A stretch of 64,000 bases of DNA from DASVTR01 sp036387475. Lineage in GTDB: Bacteria; Acidobacteriota; Blastocatellia; Pyrinomonadales; Pyrinomonadaceae. Shown here piece by piece: positions 24,419 through 34,094 of the stretch. The first letter of the stretch is position 1, and each line of letters starts with the position of its first letter. Where the stretch lies: contig DASVTR010000020.1 of NCBI GenBank assembly GCA_036387475.1, positions 186,001 to 250,000 of the forward strand. The letters are read 5' to 3'. The translations under genes were made by a program, and so were the position numbers. A model generated the notes under the pieces. That model was not told the DNA's origin and did not search any database. It saw nothing but the letters and a program-made list of their open reading frames with translations.

Positions 24419-26239
24419 TCAGCTTCGCCCAAAGCGGGTATCGAAGGGCCACTCGTTGGCGAGCGGTGAATGGATGTTGACTTTGATGTTGAGGTAATCG
24501 CGGAAGACTCCCTTGAGATTGCCGACCTGCTCGTCTTCCTCGCGGCGAATGTATTCGGTGCGCCCGTCGTGTTCTGTGGGAACGATGACGAAGAAGACGC
24601 GCGGAATCTCTCTTGTATTTCCGACGGGCGCGCCGGAGTTCGGCTCGCGCAGAGGTTTAAGGTAATCGCCTTCGTCGAAGTTGCGGACGTGACATTGGAT
24701 GCAGGTCATCCCGCGTTCTTCAAAAAGGCGGCGGCGCGGGTCGCGCAAAGAAGTTTCGGCGACCATGTACTTCGTTTTGAAATTGCGCGAGAACGAGGCC
24801 GAATCAATGTTGCTGGCTTTGACGGTCGAGTCGTGCTCGTCCGGGATGGCGATGTTGCCGTGGTCGTCTGCATCGACCAATATATCCCAACCGGGCATGA
24901 ACTCTTTGCTTTGCTTGTCGAAGCGCGGCGCTGGATAGGGCTTGTAAGCCTTGCCGTCGGGCGTAGGCTTAATGCTCGTCGCAAAGCCGTCAATGAATGG
25001 ACTGACGAAAGCCAGAACTTTCTTGCCTTCGCGCTCAACCGGCGCAACCTTCAAAGCGCCGAGCGCCCAACCGTCGCCGCTCAGGTAATTCCCCTTTGCG
25101 TCATACTTGTTATCGCCGCCGAGCCGCGCGTTATGCGGAATGGCAGCGAGCGTGGCCTGCATGTTCGGGTCTGAAGGGTCTTTGTAGGTCAGAACTTTCG
25201 TCATGTAGTCTGCGAGCGCCTGCCCGTACATCTTCTTATCTTTAACGACGAAAGGCTTCAGGTTCTCTCCGTCGAAGAAGGCTTCGTGAAAGAGACGCGC
25301 GAAGGTCTGGTTATTCTTCTGCCGCTGTTCTTCGGGTCGGCCCGCGTCTTTGCCGCGAACGATACGCATGCGCGGCATCAGATAGACGGGTTCTGCCGCC
25401 TCTATGTTGAAGTAGACGAGGCGTAGCTCGAAAGTCTTTTTATTGAGGCGCGGGCGCACGGCTATGAGACGCCAGTTCTCAGCCTTCCAGACAGGATTAA
25501 ACTGCGGGCTATCGGGGTCAATCTCTTCGTTACGGTGAAGTTGCGCCAGATTCTTCAACGAATCGCGGAAAAGCATCTCTCCGGTGGTCGGTTGAATGTT
25601 CTTGTCTTGATTCGCGGGCTTGGCGGCCTCTATTTCTGCGATGCGTTGGAAGAGAGCGGTGATGGGCCAACGCGCATTGGCGGCTGCGAGACGTTCGCGG
25701 TCTGTGATGCTGACGAGCGTTTCGACCTCAACGGGCGCAGGCTCAAGAAAATCTTTTGACGAGGGGCGCGGCTCGACTTTGATGTTGAATGTTTTAATCA
25801 CCTCGCCGAGCCTTGCGCCCGTCTCTCGCGCAAACTCTGTGATACGCACGACAAACTGACCACGCTTATCGTCTGTCGGGCGCGGCGTCCAGTCTACGGT
25901 CAGGGTGCGCTGGTTGAACTTGGCAGACGCGGGCTTCTGCACAAGCTCTATACGCACGTCGTCGCTCTCTTCGTCAATCGCGCCGAGGCCAAACGTGATG
26001 CGCTGTCCGAGTCCGACGCGCTTAAAGAGCACAGGAGCTAATTCGGGCGGATGATTCGCAGGCGGCACAGTCGGCGCAAGGCTCGAAGCGGGCAGAGGCC
26101 GGGGCTGCACGCTGCCGTCGCTCGCCGTCACAAGGCGCGAGATGAAAAGCGTGCTCGCCAGAGCGCAGAAGAGCAGCAGAGAGACGAGTTTTAATGTCAG
26201 CGCGATTGTTGGCCGCGAGGGGGAACGCCTTTTTGTCAT
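24419..26239 (-). CDS. Secreted/anchored protein with Ig-like domain and one CxxCH heme site
   Basis: A 606-residue protein from ATG at 26239. An N-terminal membrane segment (LKLVSLLLFCALASTLFI) is followed by a beta-rich Ig-like domain (about 50-170, with TVDWTPRPTD and FVVRITEFAR), a long unassigned middle and a single heme-binding site MTCIQCH near residue 525. It is probably a periplasmic or surface monoheme protein. I do not recognise the family. The longer frame to 26407 adds a segment without a signal peptide and is less likely. Confidence 0.7.
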   Translation of the reverse strand: MTKRRSPSRPTIALTLKLVSLLLFCALASTLFISRLVTASDGSVQPRPLPASSLAPTVPPANHPPELAPVLFKRVGLGQRITFGLGAIDEESDDVRIELVQKPASAKFNQRTLTVDWTPRPTDDKRGQFVVRITEFARETGARLGEVIKTFNIKVEPRPSSKDFLEPAPVEVETLVSITDRERLAAANARWPITALFQRIAEIEAAKPANQDKNIQPTTGEMLFRDSLKNLAQLHRNEEIDPDSPQFNPVWKAENWRLIAVRPRLNKKTFELRLVYFNIEAAEPVYLMPRMRIVRGKDAGRPEEQRQKNNQTFARLFHEAFFDGENLKPFVVKDKKMYGQALADYMTKVLTYKDPSDPNMQATLAAIPHNARLGGDNKYDAKGNYLSGDGWALGALKVAPVEREGKKVLAFVSPFIDGFATSIKPTPDGKAYKPYPAPRFDKQSKEFMPGWDILVDADDHGNIAIPDEHDSTVKASNIDSASFSRNFKTKYMVAETSLRDPRRRLFEERGMTCIQCHVRNFDEGDYLKPLREPNSGAPVGNTREIPRVFFVIVPTEHDGRTEYIRREEDEQVGNLKGVFRDYLNIKVNIHSPLANEWPFDTRFGRS

Positions 26240-26592
26240 AATCTTTCGTTGCTTGAACAGTATTTCCGAGTAAATATCACACATTTGCCGCATCCATTGA
26301 CGCGCCCGAAAGCCTGCTTTTGCAAAGACGGGAGACTTTAAGCGGGAGGCAGGCAGCGGCTTCTGGCGGCAACACGTATCTTCAAACCTGCGCGGCGCGG
26401 TTGTCAAGGCAAACGCCAGCGGAACGCAGAAGTGACAGGATAAAGGGCAAAACCCGTTTGTGTCCTAATCTGAAATATCACGGGCCGAAGTATGCTACAG
26501 TGCTTGACTTGACGTGCCATTGTCTCACGCTCTGATCGGTGATATAAACCTCGCGGTTCCTCGCACGATCCCAAACCCCGGAGACTAACACC
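26240..26592. other. Divergent intergenic region with one arm of a 16-bp inverted repeat
   Basis: About 350 bases separate the divergent heme-protein and hypothetical genes. One arm of a perfect inverted repeat lies at 26460-26475. TTGACTTGACG occurs near 26504 and may be part of a promoter for the plus-strand gene. No open frame is convincing. Confidence 0.45.
26460..26475. repeat. Left arm of a 16-bp inverted repeat flanking a hypothetical gene
   Basis: GTGTCCTAATCTGAAA is repeated exactly, in inverted orientation, at 27611-27626. The two copies bracket 1.17 kb that contains one complete gene of lower GC than its neighbours. Confidence 0.7.
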
Positions 26593-27339
26593 ATGAAACG
26601 AGCAATTCTCTCAGCCCTATCTGTATTGATTCTTGTGCTTGCCTGTGTGGCGCAAACACCGTGGCCGGATTTGACAACGATTAAGGTTGGCCCACAGAAA
26701 ACATGCACCATCGACGGAGCGGGACAAAACAAAGAAAAAAGAAGGCTCAATCAATTAAAGAACCGCTTCCGACTTCCCACCGGAGATTTCGAGTTAATTA
26801 CTTTTGATGATTTATCGGCCCTAAATCAAGGCCATCTTGAGAATAAGAAGATCGTCGATTTCCCGGATAGTTCAGACCAGAACAACCAACGAGCTGTGAC
26901 CATCGAAGGATACGTGGATAGTGTATCTGTCGGTGGTTGCTCAAGCGGCGAATCCTGCAACTGCAAGACGCAAATCTCACGCTATTGTGACACGCATATC
27001 AATGTGCTTCCCGATAGGGACACCGATAAAAGGGGCGGGCGTAACGTGTACGTCGTGGAAGTCACACAGCGTAGCCGGATACTGGCGTCAAAAGGTTTAC
27101 TCAGTTCCAATATCGGAAAGAACTGGTCAACGACGGCGTTAAAGAGCCTCAAAGGCCACCGAGTCCGCTTCTCAGGATTTCTCTATTTCGACACTGACCA
27201 TGCGCAGGAAGCATGGGTAAACGATCCGGAGAATAAAATCGGGTTAAAACGAGACTCCAAGGGACGCTTAAAGGGGAACAACTGGCGTCAGACAGCATGG
27301 GAAGTTCACCCGGTAATGGGCATCGAAGTCGTAGATTGA
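26593..27339 (+). CDS. Secreted hypothetical protein
   Basis: A 248-residue protein with a clear signal peptide (KRAILSALSVLILVLACVAQ). The mature part has a cysteine cluster (GGCSSGESCNCKTQISRYCD), and KGHRVRFSGFLYFDTDHA suggests an OB-fold-like beta barrel. I do not recognise a function. Codon use is visibly more AT-rich than in the flanking genes, and a perfect 16-bp inverted repeat lies on both sides, so lateral entry is plausible. GGAG lies upstream of the ATG at 26593. Confidence 0.75.
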   Translation: MKRAILSALSVLILVLACVAQTPWPDLTTIKVGPQKTCTIDGAGQNKEKRRLNQLKNRFRLPTGDFELITFDDLSALNQGHLENKKIVDFPDSSDQNNQRAVTIEGYVDSVSVGGCSSGESCNCKTQISRYCDTHINVLPDRDTDKRGGRNVYVVEVTQRSRILASKGLLSSNIGKNWSTTALKSLKGHRVRFSGFLYFDTDHAQEAWVNDPENKIGLKRDSKGRLKGNNWRQTAWEVHPVMGIEVVD

Positions 27340-27610
27340 AGTTCGCGCTTAATAAAAATCATTACTTAACGAGCCTGATACGCTATACGTGAGGGACGCC
27401 AAGCTTGTGAGCCACACTTGCTTACCTCCCAGACGGCCAAAAGGTGCGGAGTTGAGGCTATAGCAGGCCGCTTTGCAAAGGTCAGGCGCATTGAAGGCCG
27501 CTTAGATAGGCGCATTGCGGTTTGTGCGGTCATAGACGTGTGCCGTATGTCACGGGAGCGGCATCTGTTCAGATTTGTGGAGGGAGCGTAGAAGTCTGAA
27601 GGGGTCAGGC
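27340..27610. other. Gene-free stretch before the 21-bp array
   Basis: About 270 bases contain no credible open frame. GGCCGCTT occurs twice near 27466-27500. Nothing else stands out. Confidence 0.4.
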
Positions 27611-27626
27611 TTTCAGATTAGGACAC
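27611..27626. repeat. Right arm of the 16-bp inverted repeat
   Basis: TTTCAGATTAGGACAC is the exact reverse complement of 26460-26475. The first unit of the 21-bp array begins 37 bases later. Confidence 0.7.
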
Positions 27627-27662
27627 TACCCAAAACTCCGGCGACCCTTTACGTTTAACCCA

Positions 27663-28250
27663 CGCTTCTCGACCGCCGGACGACGCATCTCTAGCACCGG
27701 ATGGCCTGTCTCTAGCACCTGACGATGCTTCTGTAGACGCTGACGGTGCTTCTCAACCGTCCGCGCACGCATCTCTACACTCTGCGCACGCATCTCCGCA
27801 GCCCGCGCACCCGTCTCCCGCACCCGCTGACGCATCTCCACCGCCGGATGGTGCATCTCCGCAGTCTGCGCACGCATCTCCAACGTCCGCGCACGCTTCT
27901 TCGCAAACTGCGCATGCTTCGTGAGCACCGGACGGCCCGTCGTGCGCTCTCACCCATGCGTCGTAACACCCGGACGGCGCTCCGTGCGCCCCAAACCACG
28001 CTCCGTGCGCTCCCGCGCACGCGTCGTTAGCTCCAACTCATGCGTCGTGAGCACCAACTCATGCGTCGTGCGCTCTCTATCATGCTTCGTAACCCTCTGA
28101 CGACGCTTCGTGCGCTCCCGACCATGCTCCGTGCGCCTCGTACCATGCGTCGTGCGCTCTGGATGGTGCTTCGTTACACTCGGATGATGCTTCGGTAGCT
28201 CTAAACCATGCGTCGTTAGCTCCGAATGACGCGTCGTTCGCAATAAATAA
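27663..28250. repeat. Array A: 28 tandem 21-bp degenerate units
   Basis: Twenty-eight consecutive units of exactly 21 bases run without a single indel. Position 1 is always a pyrimidine, position 6 is always C, and position 21 is always a purine. Units 1-12 (27663-27914) share a YGCWTCT-type core with T at position 7. Units 13-28 (27915-28250) share YGCKTCG with G at position 7, an abrupt family switch. The middle nine or ten bases vary widely. Because 21 is a multiple of three, several frames stay open on both strands (heptapeptide-periodic pseudo-proteins), but none has a credible start or codon pattern. The array lies 3' of the minus-strand NtrC-type gene. Confidence 0.92.
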
Positions 28251-28378
28251 CTGGATTTTGCGCGGAAAAGTCGAAGCTGTACACAGTTTGGCGGCTGTGT
28301 CGGTGGCGGCGGAGGCGTGTTTGTACTAAAACCGTTCTCCCTGATACTCGCCTTTTAACTTTTGGCTTGTGCCTTACT

Positions 28379-29794
28379 TTAAATTCGGCGTTCCAGATTG
28401 TAGTCGCGCAGGCGACGATAGAGTGTGGAGGGCGAGATGCCAAGGAGTTCGGCGGTCTTGCCGCGATGCCAGTTGGTTTGTTCGAGGGCGGCGAGAATCT
28501 GTTGGCGTTCGACCTCGCGCAGAGAGGTGGGCGCGGTCGGCGATTGGGTTGGCGAGGGCGGAGCGCCGACACCGGAATCAAACTGTGCGGTGAACGCGAG
28601 CGGCGCGGAGATGGGCGCGCGGCGCGCGACTTCCGGCGGCAGTTCGTTGAGCGTAATCAAGCCTTCGTTGGCGAGCAGCACTGCGCGCTCAAGGCAGTTG
28701 CGCAGTTGACGAACGTTGCCGGGCCAACTGTATTCACGCAGCGCAAGGAGAGCTTCGGGTGTTAGCTCCGGAGGATTCGCGCCGCCGAGTTGTTTGAGCA
28801 GATGATGGGCCAGCGCCTCTATGTCTTCGGGGCGCTCGCGCAAAGGGGTCAATGAAATCTGGAAACCGTTGATGCGATAGAGCAGGTCTGCGCGGAACTG
28901 ACCGTTAGTCACGACCTCATCAAGGTTACGATTAGTCGCAGCGACGATGCGTACGTTGACTTCGACTTTGCGCACGCCGCCGACGCGGTAAAACGTGCGC
29001 GTCTCGATGGCGCGCAGCAGTTTCGACTGTAACTGCGTCGGCAGTTCCGTTATCTCATCCAGAAAGAGCGTGCCGCCGTCCGCCAGTTCAATCAAGCCGA
29101 GCTTACGCGCCTTCGCGCCCGAAAACGCGCCCGCCTCGTAGCCGAAGAGTTCCGATTCAAGCAGCGATTCCTGAAAGGCTGCGCAGTTCAAATCAATGAA
29201 CGAGCTTTCAGCACGCGTCGAGAGACGATGAATCGCGTGCGCTATTAATTCCTTGCCCGTTCCAGACTCGCCCGTAATCAACACGGAAGCATCCGAAGGC
29301 GCGACGCGCTCGACAAGACGTATGGCCTCGTTCATCTCTTTCGAGACGGAGACGATTTCGGGCATCTGCGACTGTCGCGCTAACTGTTGTCTGAGCCGCA
29401 GATTGTCAACGCGCAGCCGCCGCTTCTCCGCCGCCTGCCGTACGAGCGCGTCCAGTTCCGTAATGCGATAGGGCTTCGACAGATAATCGTAAGCGCCTAG
29501 CTTCATCGCTTCTATCGCCGTCTCGACCGTCGCGTGGCCCGTCAGCATAATCACTTCGGGCGGGTTGGGCCGCTCATGCACGCGCCGCAGCAGTTCCATT
29601 CCGTCCATGCGCGGCATGTTGATGTCGCAGAGCAAAACGTCTACGTTGCCTTCCTCCAGCCGACGCAGCGCCGCCTCGCCGTCAGGCGCAACAGATACCC
29701 TGTAGCCGAGGCGTTGCAGTTCTTTCTGAATAACGAGACGCAGGTTCGCTTCATCTTCGGCGACGAGCAGTCGCGCGCCATTGATTTCACTCAA
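28379..29794 (-). CDS. NtrC-family sigma-54-dependent response regulator
   Basis: A 471-residue regulator. The receiver domain (1-120) has phospho-acceptor Asp57 in VLLCDINMPRMDG. The AAA+ domain has Walker A GESGTGKELI, the sigma-54 contact loop as GAFSGA (a Ser variant of GAFTGA), and Walker B GGTLFLDEI. The C-terminal Fis-type helix-turn-helix reads HRGKTAELLGISPSTLYRRL. It activates sigma-54 promoters after phosphorylation. It overlaps the upstream sensor kinase gene by four bases (ATGA), so the two form a co-translated two-component system. Its target genes are not evident in the window. Confidence 0.94.
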   Translation of the reverse strand: MSEINGARLLVAEDEANLRLVIQKELQRLGYRVSVAPDGEAALRRLEEGNVDVLLCDINMPRMDGMELLRRVHERPNPPEVIMLTGHATVETAIEAMKLGAYDYLSKPYRITELDALVRQAAEKRRLRVDNLRLRQQLARQSQMPEIVSVSKEMNEAIRLVERVAPSDASVLITGESGTGKELIAHAIHRLSTRAESSFIDLNCAAFQESLLESELFGYEAGAFSGAKARKLGLIELADGGTLFLDEITELPTQLQSKLLRAIETRTFYRVGGVRKVEVNVRIVAATNRNLDEVVTNGQFRADLLYRINGFQISLTPLRERPEDIEALAHHLLKQLGGANPPELTPEALLALREYSWPGNVRQLRNCLERAVLLANEGLITLNELPPEVARRAPISAPLAFTAQFDSGVGAPPSPTQSPTAPTSLREVERQQILAALEQTNWHRGKTAELLGISPSTLYRRLRDYNLERRI

Positions 29795-31842
29795 GTCGTT
29801 CGTTCTCCATCCAGTGTTATAGCAGCGGGCAACGAAATCGTGAAGGTTGTGCCCTTCCCGATTGCCGATTGCACATCGAGGCGTCCGCCGTGCTCCGTTA
29901 CAATACCATAACAGACCGCGAGGCCAAGTCCCGTGCCGCGCCCGACCTCTTTCGTGGTGAAGAATGGGTCGAATATTTTTATCAGATTCTCAGGCGCAAT
30001 CCCAACACCCGTATCGCTCACTTCAATCAGGACGTGTCCCTCTTCATTGCGCGCACCGAGTGTCAGGCGGCCACCCTCAGGCATAGCGTCAATCGCATTT
30101 GTCGAGAGCGCTATCACGGCTTGCTGCAACTGCCCCTCGTCACCGGAAATCGGCGACACATCTTCAGAGACTTCCATCACAATCTCAACGCTCTCGCCGC
30201 GTTTTTGATGAGCAACGAGCCGCGCCGCAGACTGTATCACGCCGGGTACGTCAACCGGCGCGTGTTCTCCCGCACGCGTGCGGCTGAAATCAAGCAGCCC
30301 GTTCGTTATCATCTTGCAGCGGAAAGCCTCGCTGCGAATCAACGCCAGATATTCCCTTAAATCTTCTGCTTCCGGGGACGCGTCAAACGCGCCTTCCTTG
30401 ACGCGCGATTCGAGTGCTTCGGCACACGCCGAAATCGTCGCCAGAGGATTATTGATTTCATGCACGACGCCGGCAGCGAGTCTGCCGACAGCCGCGAGTT
30501 TTTCGGCGCGTGCGACGGCGCGGTTGGCTTCGACGCGTGTTGTGATGTCTTCGCCTACAGTGATGACGTGCGAGACTTCGCCAGTTTCGTCGCGCATGGG
30601 AACTTTACTGACCAACCAATGATGCGTCGTGCCGCTCGCGTCGGTTGTCTCCTGCTCTATGCGCTCTATTTCGCCGCTCTCAAAGGCTCGCGCAAATTCA
30701 CGTTCAAGTATCTCGCGGCGCTGGCGTGTTAAGACCTGAAAGATATTACGTCCCAACACAGCGCCGCGAGGGATTCCCTGCCCGCCGGACTCTCGGTTGC
30801 GATTCCAGGCGACGATACGGTAATCACGGTCAATCGCGTAGAGCGAGACAGGCAGGCTATCAATAATCGCCTCTGTGAAGCGGCGCTGCGATTCGACTTC
30901 AGCCGTCCGACGCTCAACTTCCTTCGCCAGAGACGCGCTTGATTCGCGCGCCGCTTCGTAGAGCAGCGAAATGTGCGCGGCCATCGCCGCCTGCTGCGCC
31001 GCTGCGTCTATCAAACGGCTCTCTGTTTCGCCGTAGTCTTCGCTACGGTCGAAAGCGGCAATCAAAGCGCCCTGCACGCGCCCGCCAAACCTGAGCGGCG
31101 CGACGTATTCAACCGCGTGCTCCTCGTCGCGCAGCAGAAATTTATCCTTTTCATCAAGAAGCTGCGAAGCCGTAGCGTTCGGCGACGCCAACCACTGCGC
31201 CAAACGCTCTGTGTAAACCAGATCAGGCCCTTCGACGCTGCCTTCACGGTCAAAGACGCGAATCGCCAGGCCCTTTCCATTCTGCCCGACGGCGGCAGCG
31301 CACAGCGCAGCACCTATGCCTTCGTACGTTGCGCCCGCCACGCGCCTGACAACCTGATCCGGCTCAAGCGCACGCAGCAATCCGCGCCCCAAATCAGACA
31401 AAAACCTTAACTCGCGATTGCTGCCAATCAAGGCCCACTCGCGTTGCGCGCTGCCAAGGCGGGCGCTGACGCGCGAAAGCAATTCACGCGGGCTTGAAGG
31501 CTTGACGATGTAATCGTCTGCCCCTGCGGCAAACGCTTCGACCTTTCGATTCTCGTCATCCGACACGGAAAGAATGATAATTGGCAGTTGTTTCGTCGCG
31601 GCCTGCGCACGCAGTAGACGGCAGAGCGCAAGTCCGTCTATGCCCGGCATCATGATGTCGAGCACGATTAAATCGCAGCCCTCTTTATGCAGCAGTCGCA
31701 GCGCGTTCGGCGCATCCGAGGCGGCAATCACACGATGGCCCGCGGCCTCGAAGATGCGTTTTAAGGAGCGGCGCACGCTCAACTCGTCGTCAACGACGAG
31801 CAGCGTAACGCCTGTCTGATTTGTTTCGGGTCGAACGGGCAT
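29791..31842 (-). CDS. Receiver-GAF-PAS sensor histidine kinase
   Basis: A 683-residue soluble kinase with an N-terminal receiver domain (Asp62 in LIVLDIMMPGIDG), then a GAF-like domain (about 150-300), a coiled segment, a PAS domain (IIDSLPVSLYAIDRDYRIVAWNRN, about 330-440), an HisKA helix with the phospho-acceptor in GVVHEINNPLATISA, and an HATPase with DTGVGIAPENLIKIFDPFFTTK and GTGLGLAV. No membrane segment is present, so it senses a cytoplasmic signal. The receiver at the N-terminus suggests input from another kinase. It is operonic with the NtrC-type regulator. Confidence 0.93.
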   Translation of the reverse strand: MPVRPETNQTGVTLLVVDDELSVRRSLKRIFEAAGHRVIAASDAPNALRLLHKEGCDLIVLDIMMPGIDGLALCRLLRAQAATKQLPIIILSVSDDENRKVEAFAAGADDYIVKPSSPRELLSRVSARLGSAQREWALIGSNRELRFLSDLGRGLLRALEPDQVVRRVAGATYEGIGAALCAAAVGQNGKGLAIRVFDREGSVEGPDLVYTERLAQWLASPNATASQLLDEKDKFLLRDEEHAVEYVAPLRFGGRVQGALIAAFDRSEDYGETESRLIDAAAQQAAMAAHISLLYEAARESSASLAKEVERRTAEVESQRRFTEAIIDSLPVSLYAIDRDYRIVAWNRNRESGGQGIPRGAVLGRNIFQVLTRQRREILEREFARAFESGEIERIEQETTDASGTTHHWLVSKVPMRDETGEVSHVITVGEDITTRVEANRAVARAEKLAAVGRLAAGVVHEINNPLATISACAEALESRVKEGAFDASPEAEDLREYLALIRSEAFRCKMITNGLLDFSRTRAGEHAPVDVPGVIQSAARLVAHQKRGESVEIVMEVSEDVSPISGDEGQLQQAVIALSTNAIDAMPEGGRLTLGARNEEGHVLIEVSDTGVGIAPENLIKIFDPFFTTKEVGRGTGLGLAVCYGIVTEHGGRLDVQSAIGKGTTFTISLPAAITLDGERTT

Positions 31843-32010
31843 GATTCGCGGTCAACAGCGCCAACGGCGCGCCTCGCCGGAATAAGGACAGCGCTCCCAC
31901 ACAGGCACTCAAGTTTCTCAAGCGGCGGCAGCGAACACGGGTGAGCCGCCCGCCGCGTTTCTCTCTAAAAGATTGAAAGCGAAGCGGACGGCTTTGTCAA
32001 GAAGTAAAAA

Positions 32011-32105
32011 AGTGATGAGTGCTAAGAAAGAAGTGATGAGTAATGAGTGATGAGTTTAAGAATTCTTTCTTTAACCCATCACTCATTACTCATCACTCAT
32101 CACTG
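32011..32105. repeat. Heptad fold-back repeat (TGATGAG type)
   Basis: The left arm has GTGATGAGTAATGAGTGATG and similar words with a 7-bp period. The right arm (32076-32105) has CATCACTCATTACTCATCAC. It lies between the sensor kinase start and the end of the HD-GYP/GGDEF gene. TGAGTAA-type heptads of this kind are known from heterocystous cyanobacteria. Confidence 0.82.
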
Positions 32106-32108
32106 AGT

Positions 32109-34094
32109 TCAGTTGATTGCCGAAGAGGTTAGTTTGCCGGTTGGGATGTCAAGGGCGGGCGTTGCTGTTTCTTCAACAGCGGTGCGGCGTTGTTCTTTGT
32201 GGACGGATTTGGCGGAGTACATGGCTTGGTCTGCGGCAATCAGGAGTTGGTCAAGGGTTTCGCCGTCGAGGCCGTAGGTGGCTGCGCCGACCGAGATTCC
32301 GACGCGCGCGTGATGCTCTGCGCGGACATGCAGGGAAAAGTTTTTGACGGTCGTTTCGATGCGCTCGCGCAATTCGTCTGCCTGCTCACCGACGAGGTCT
32401 TGCACGATGGCAACGAATTCGTCGCCAGCGTAGCGCGCCAGAAAATCATATTCGCGCAGTTGCGTTTGCAGCAGTCGCGCAATCTCGCGCAGCATCTTAT
32501 CGCCCGTCTTGTGACCGAAGGTATCGTTGACCTGCTTGAAATCGTCGAGGTCGAGCATGATGACCTGAAAGGGATGATTCGTGCGGCGGGCGCGCGACGC
32601 TTCCTGCTCGAAACGCAGGTACATGGAGCGTGCGTTCGGCAGCCCCGTCAGCGGGTCTGTCATCGCGTTTGATTCCGCCTCGGCGTGGTGCATCGCGTTA
32701 AAGAGCGCATCGGAAGCCAGCCGCGTGACGGTCTCAAGCAGGCGCAGGTGATCGTCCGTGTATTCGGCCAGATGCAGCGAGTAGATGGAGAGCGCACCGA
32801 GCAGGCGCTCGTCTTTCACCAGCGGCAACGAGACCATCGAGCGATAGTCGCTGTCTGTCGCAAGCCTCACATCGGTGAAATCAAGCTTGGGATCAATACG
32901 GCTAATCGAGCGGCGGTTTGCCAGCGCAAAGCCGGTCACGCCTTCGCCCGGCGCGATGCAACGATTGAGGAGCGCGTCGGCGTTTTTTCCGGCGACGTGC
33001 GCGGCGGTCGCGTATCCCTTCAACTCGTCGTGCAGGTAAACGGCGCAGGTATCGAAGGGCACAACGTGCCCGACCTTATTGACCAGAATCGAAACCGTGT
33101 CTTCAATGTCTAGGGACGAGCCGAAGGTGCGCGCAATCTCGTAGAGCGCGTAGACTTCGCGGTGCGCGTTCTTAATCTGGTCGTAAGCCATCGCCGCCAA
33201 TTGTTCTTTGCTTCGTGCAACATCGGCGAGCTTTAAGGCAGCGGGCTTGTCATCCCTGCTGATTAACGATTCCGGCTGCGCATCGAGGCCGAGCGCAGCA
33301 ATCTCTTTTTCAAAGCGCGGGAGGTTTTTAATAAAGAGTTCGACGACCTTCGGGTCGTAGTGTGTGCCGCTGCCGCGAAGGAGCAGTGCGATGGCCTCTT
33401 CGCGCGTCAGGCCGCGCCTAAAGGGTCGGTCTTCGCGAACGGAGTCAAAGCAATCGACGACCGTGATGATGCGCGCTGTAATGGGAATCTCTTCGCCCTT
33501 CAGGCCGTCGGGGTAGCCGAGGCCGTTCCATTGTTCGTGATGGTGGCGGACGATGGGCACGACCGGATAAGGGAAATCGACGCGGCTCAGAATCTCTGCG
33601 CCGACCGTCGTGTGTACCTTCATCCGCTCGAATTCCTGTGTGGTCAGGCGGCCCGGATTGTTCAGAATGTGATCGGGGACGGCCAGTTTCCCAACATCGT
33701 GCAGGAGCGCCCCGGCCTTGAGAGCTTCTATCTCCTGGTCGGAGAGGCAGAAGACCTGGCCCATCCCGGCGGCGTAGATTTGGGCGCGGCGGACATGATA
33801 GTGCGTCGTTTGATCGCGAGCGTCAATGGCGGTCGCCAGCGCTTCGACCGTCGCCAGATGAAGACGGCCCATCTCGGAAGCCTCGCGCGTTTTTTCGTTG
33901 ACCCGCTCGATGTAAATTTTGTAGGTCGCGTAGGTGACGAGGACGAGCGGCGCGCCGAACAGTAGATGGAGAAAATTGAATTTCGAGACGGCCTCGTAAA
34001 TGAGCGCCGCAGCACACGCAATTGCGAACGCAAGCATCACAGGCCAGCACAGCTTGGTCGCAAATCCTGAATCAGACTTCTCCATTATTTTCAT
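32109..34094 (-). CDS. HD-GYP / GAF / GGDEF bifunctional c-di-GMP protein
   Basis: A 661-residue protein. Two N-terminal membrane segments (about 15-60) are followed by an HD-GYP phosphodiesterase domain (LLHDVGKLAVPDHIL, HHHEQWNGLGYPDGLKGEEI), a GAF domain (about 330-480, FGSSLDIEDTVSILVNKVGH onward) and a C-terminal GGDEF domain with LTGLPNARSMYLRFEQE and the signature RYAGDEFVAIVQD. Both catalytic signatures are kept, so the enzyme could make and degrade c-di-GMP, with GAF as the probable switch. It lies next to the two-component genes, and a PilZ c-di-GMP receptor gene lies 3 kb away at 37000. Confidence 0.93.
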   Translation of the reverse strand: MKIMEKSDSGFATKLCWPVMLAFAIACAAALIYEAVSKFNFLHLLFGAPLVLVTYATYKIYIERVNEKTREASEMGRLHLATVEALATAIDARDQTTHYHVRRAQIYAAGMGQVFCLSDQEIEALKAGALLHDVGKLAVPDHILNNPGRLTTQEFERMKVHTTVGAEILSRVDFPYPVVPIVRHHHEQWNGLGYPDGLKGEEIPITARIITVVDCFDSVREDRPFRRGLTREEAIALLLRGSGTHYDPKVVELFIKNLPRFEKEIAALGLDAQPESLISRDDKPAALKLADVARSKEQLAAMAYDQIKNAHREVYALYEIARTFGSSLDIEDTVSILVNKVGHVVPFDTCAVYLHDELKGYATAAHVAGKNADALLNRCIAPGEGVTGFALANRRSISRIDPKLDFTDVRLATDSDYRSMVSLPLVKDERLLGALSIYSLHLAEYTDDHLRLLETVTRLASDALFNAMHHAEAESNAMTDPLTGLPNARSMYLRFEQEASRARRTNHPFQVIMLDLDDFKQVNDTFGHKTGDKMLREIARLLQTQLREYDFLARYAGDEFVAIVQDLVGEQADELRERIETTVKNFSLHVRAEHHARVGISVGAATYGLDGETLDQLLIAADQAMYSAKSVHKEQRRTAVEETATPALDIPTGKLTSSAIN

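Noticed and set aside
27626..28243. Several open frames on both strands across Array A with heptad-like Arg/His/Glu-rich products
   Set aside because: Frames on both strands are open at once, as expected of a 21-bp repeat. The products look like repeats of a DNA word rather than a designed coiled coil, and no starts have ribosome sites.
27663..28250. CRISPR array
   Set aside because: Units are 21 bases with no alternation of a constant repeat and a unique spacer of 30 bases or more, and no cas gene is present in the window.
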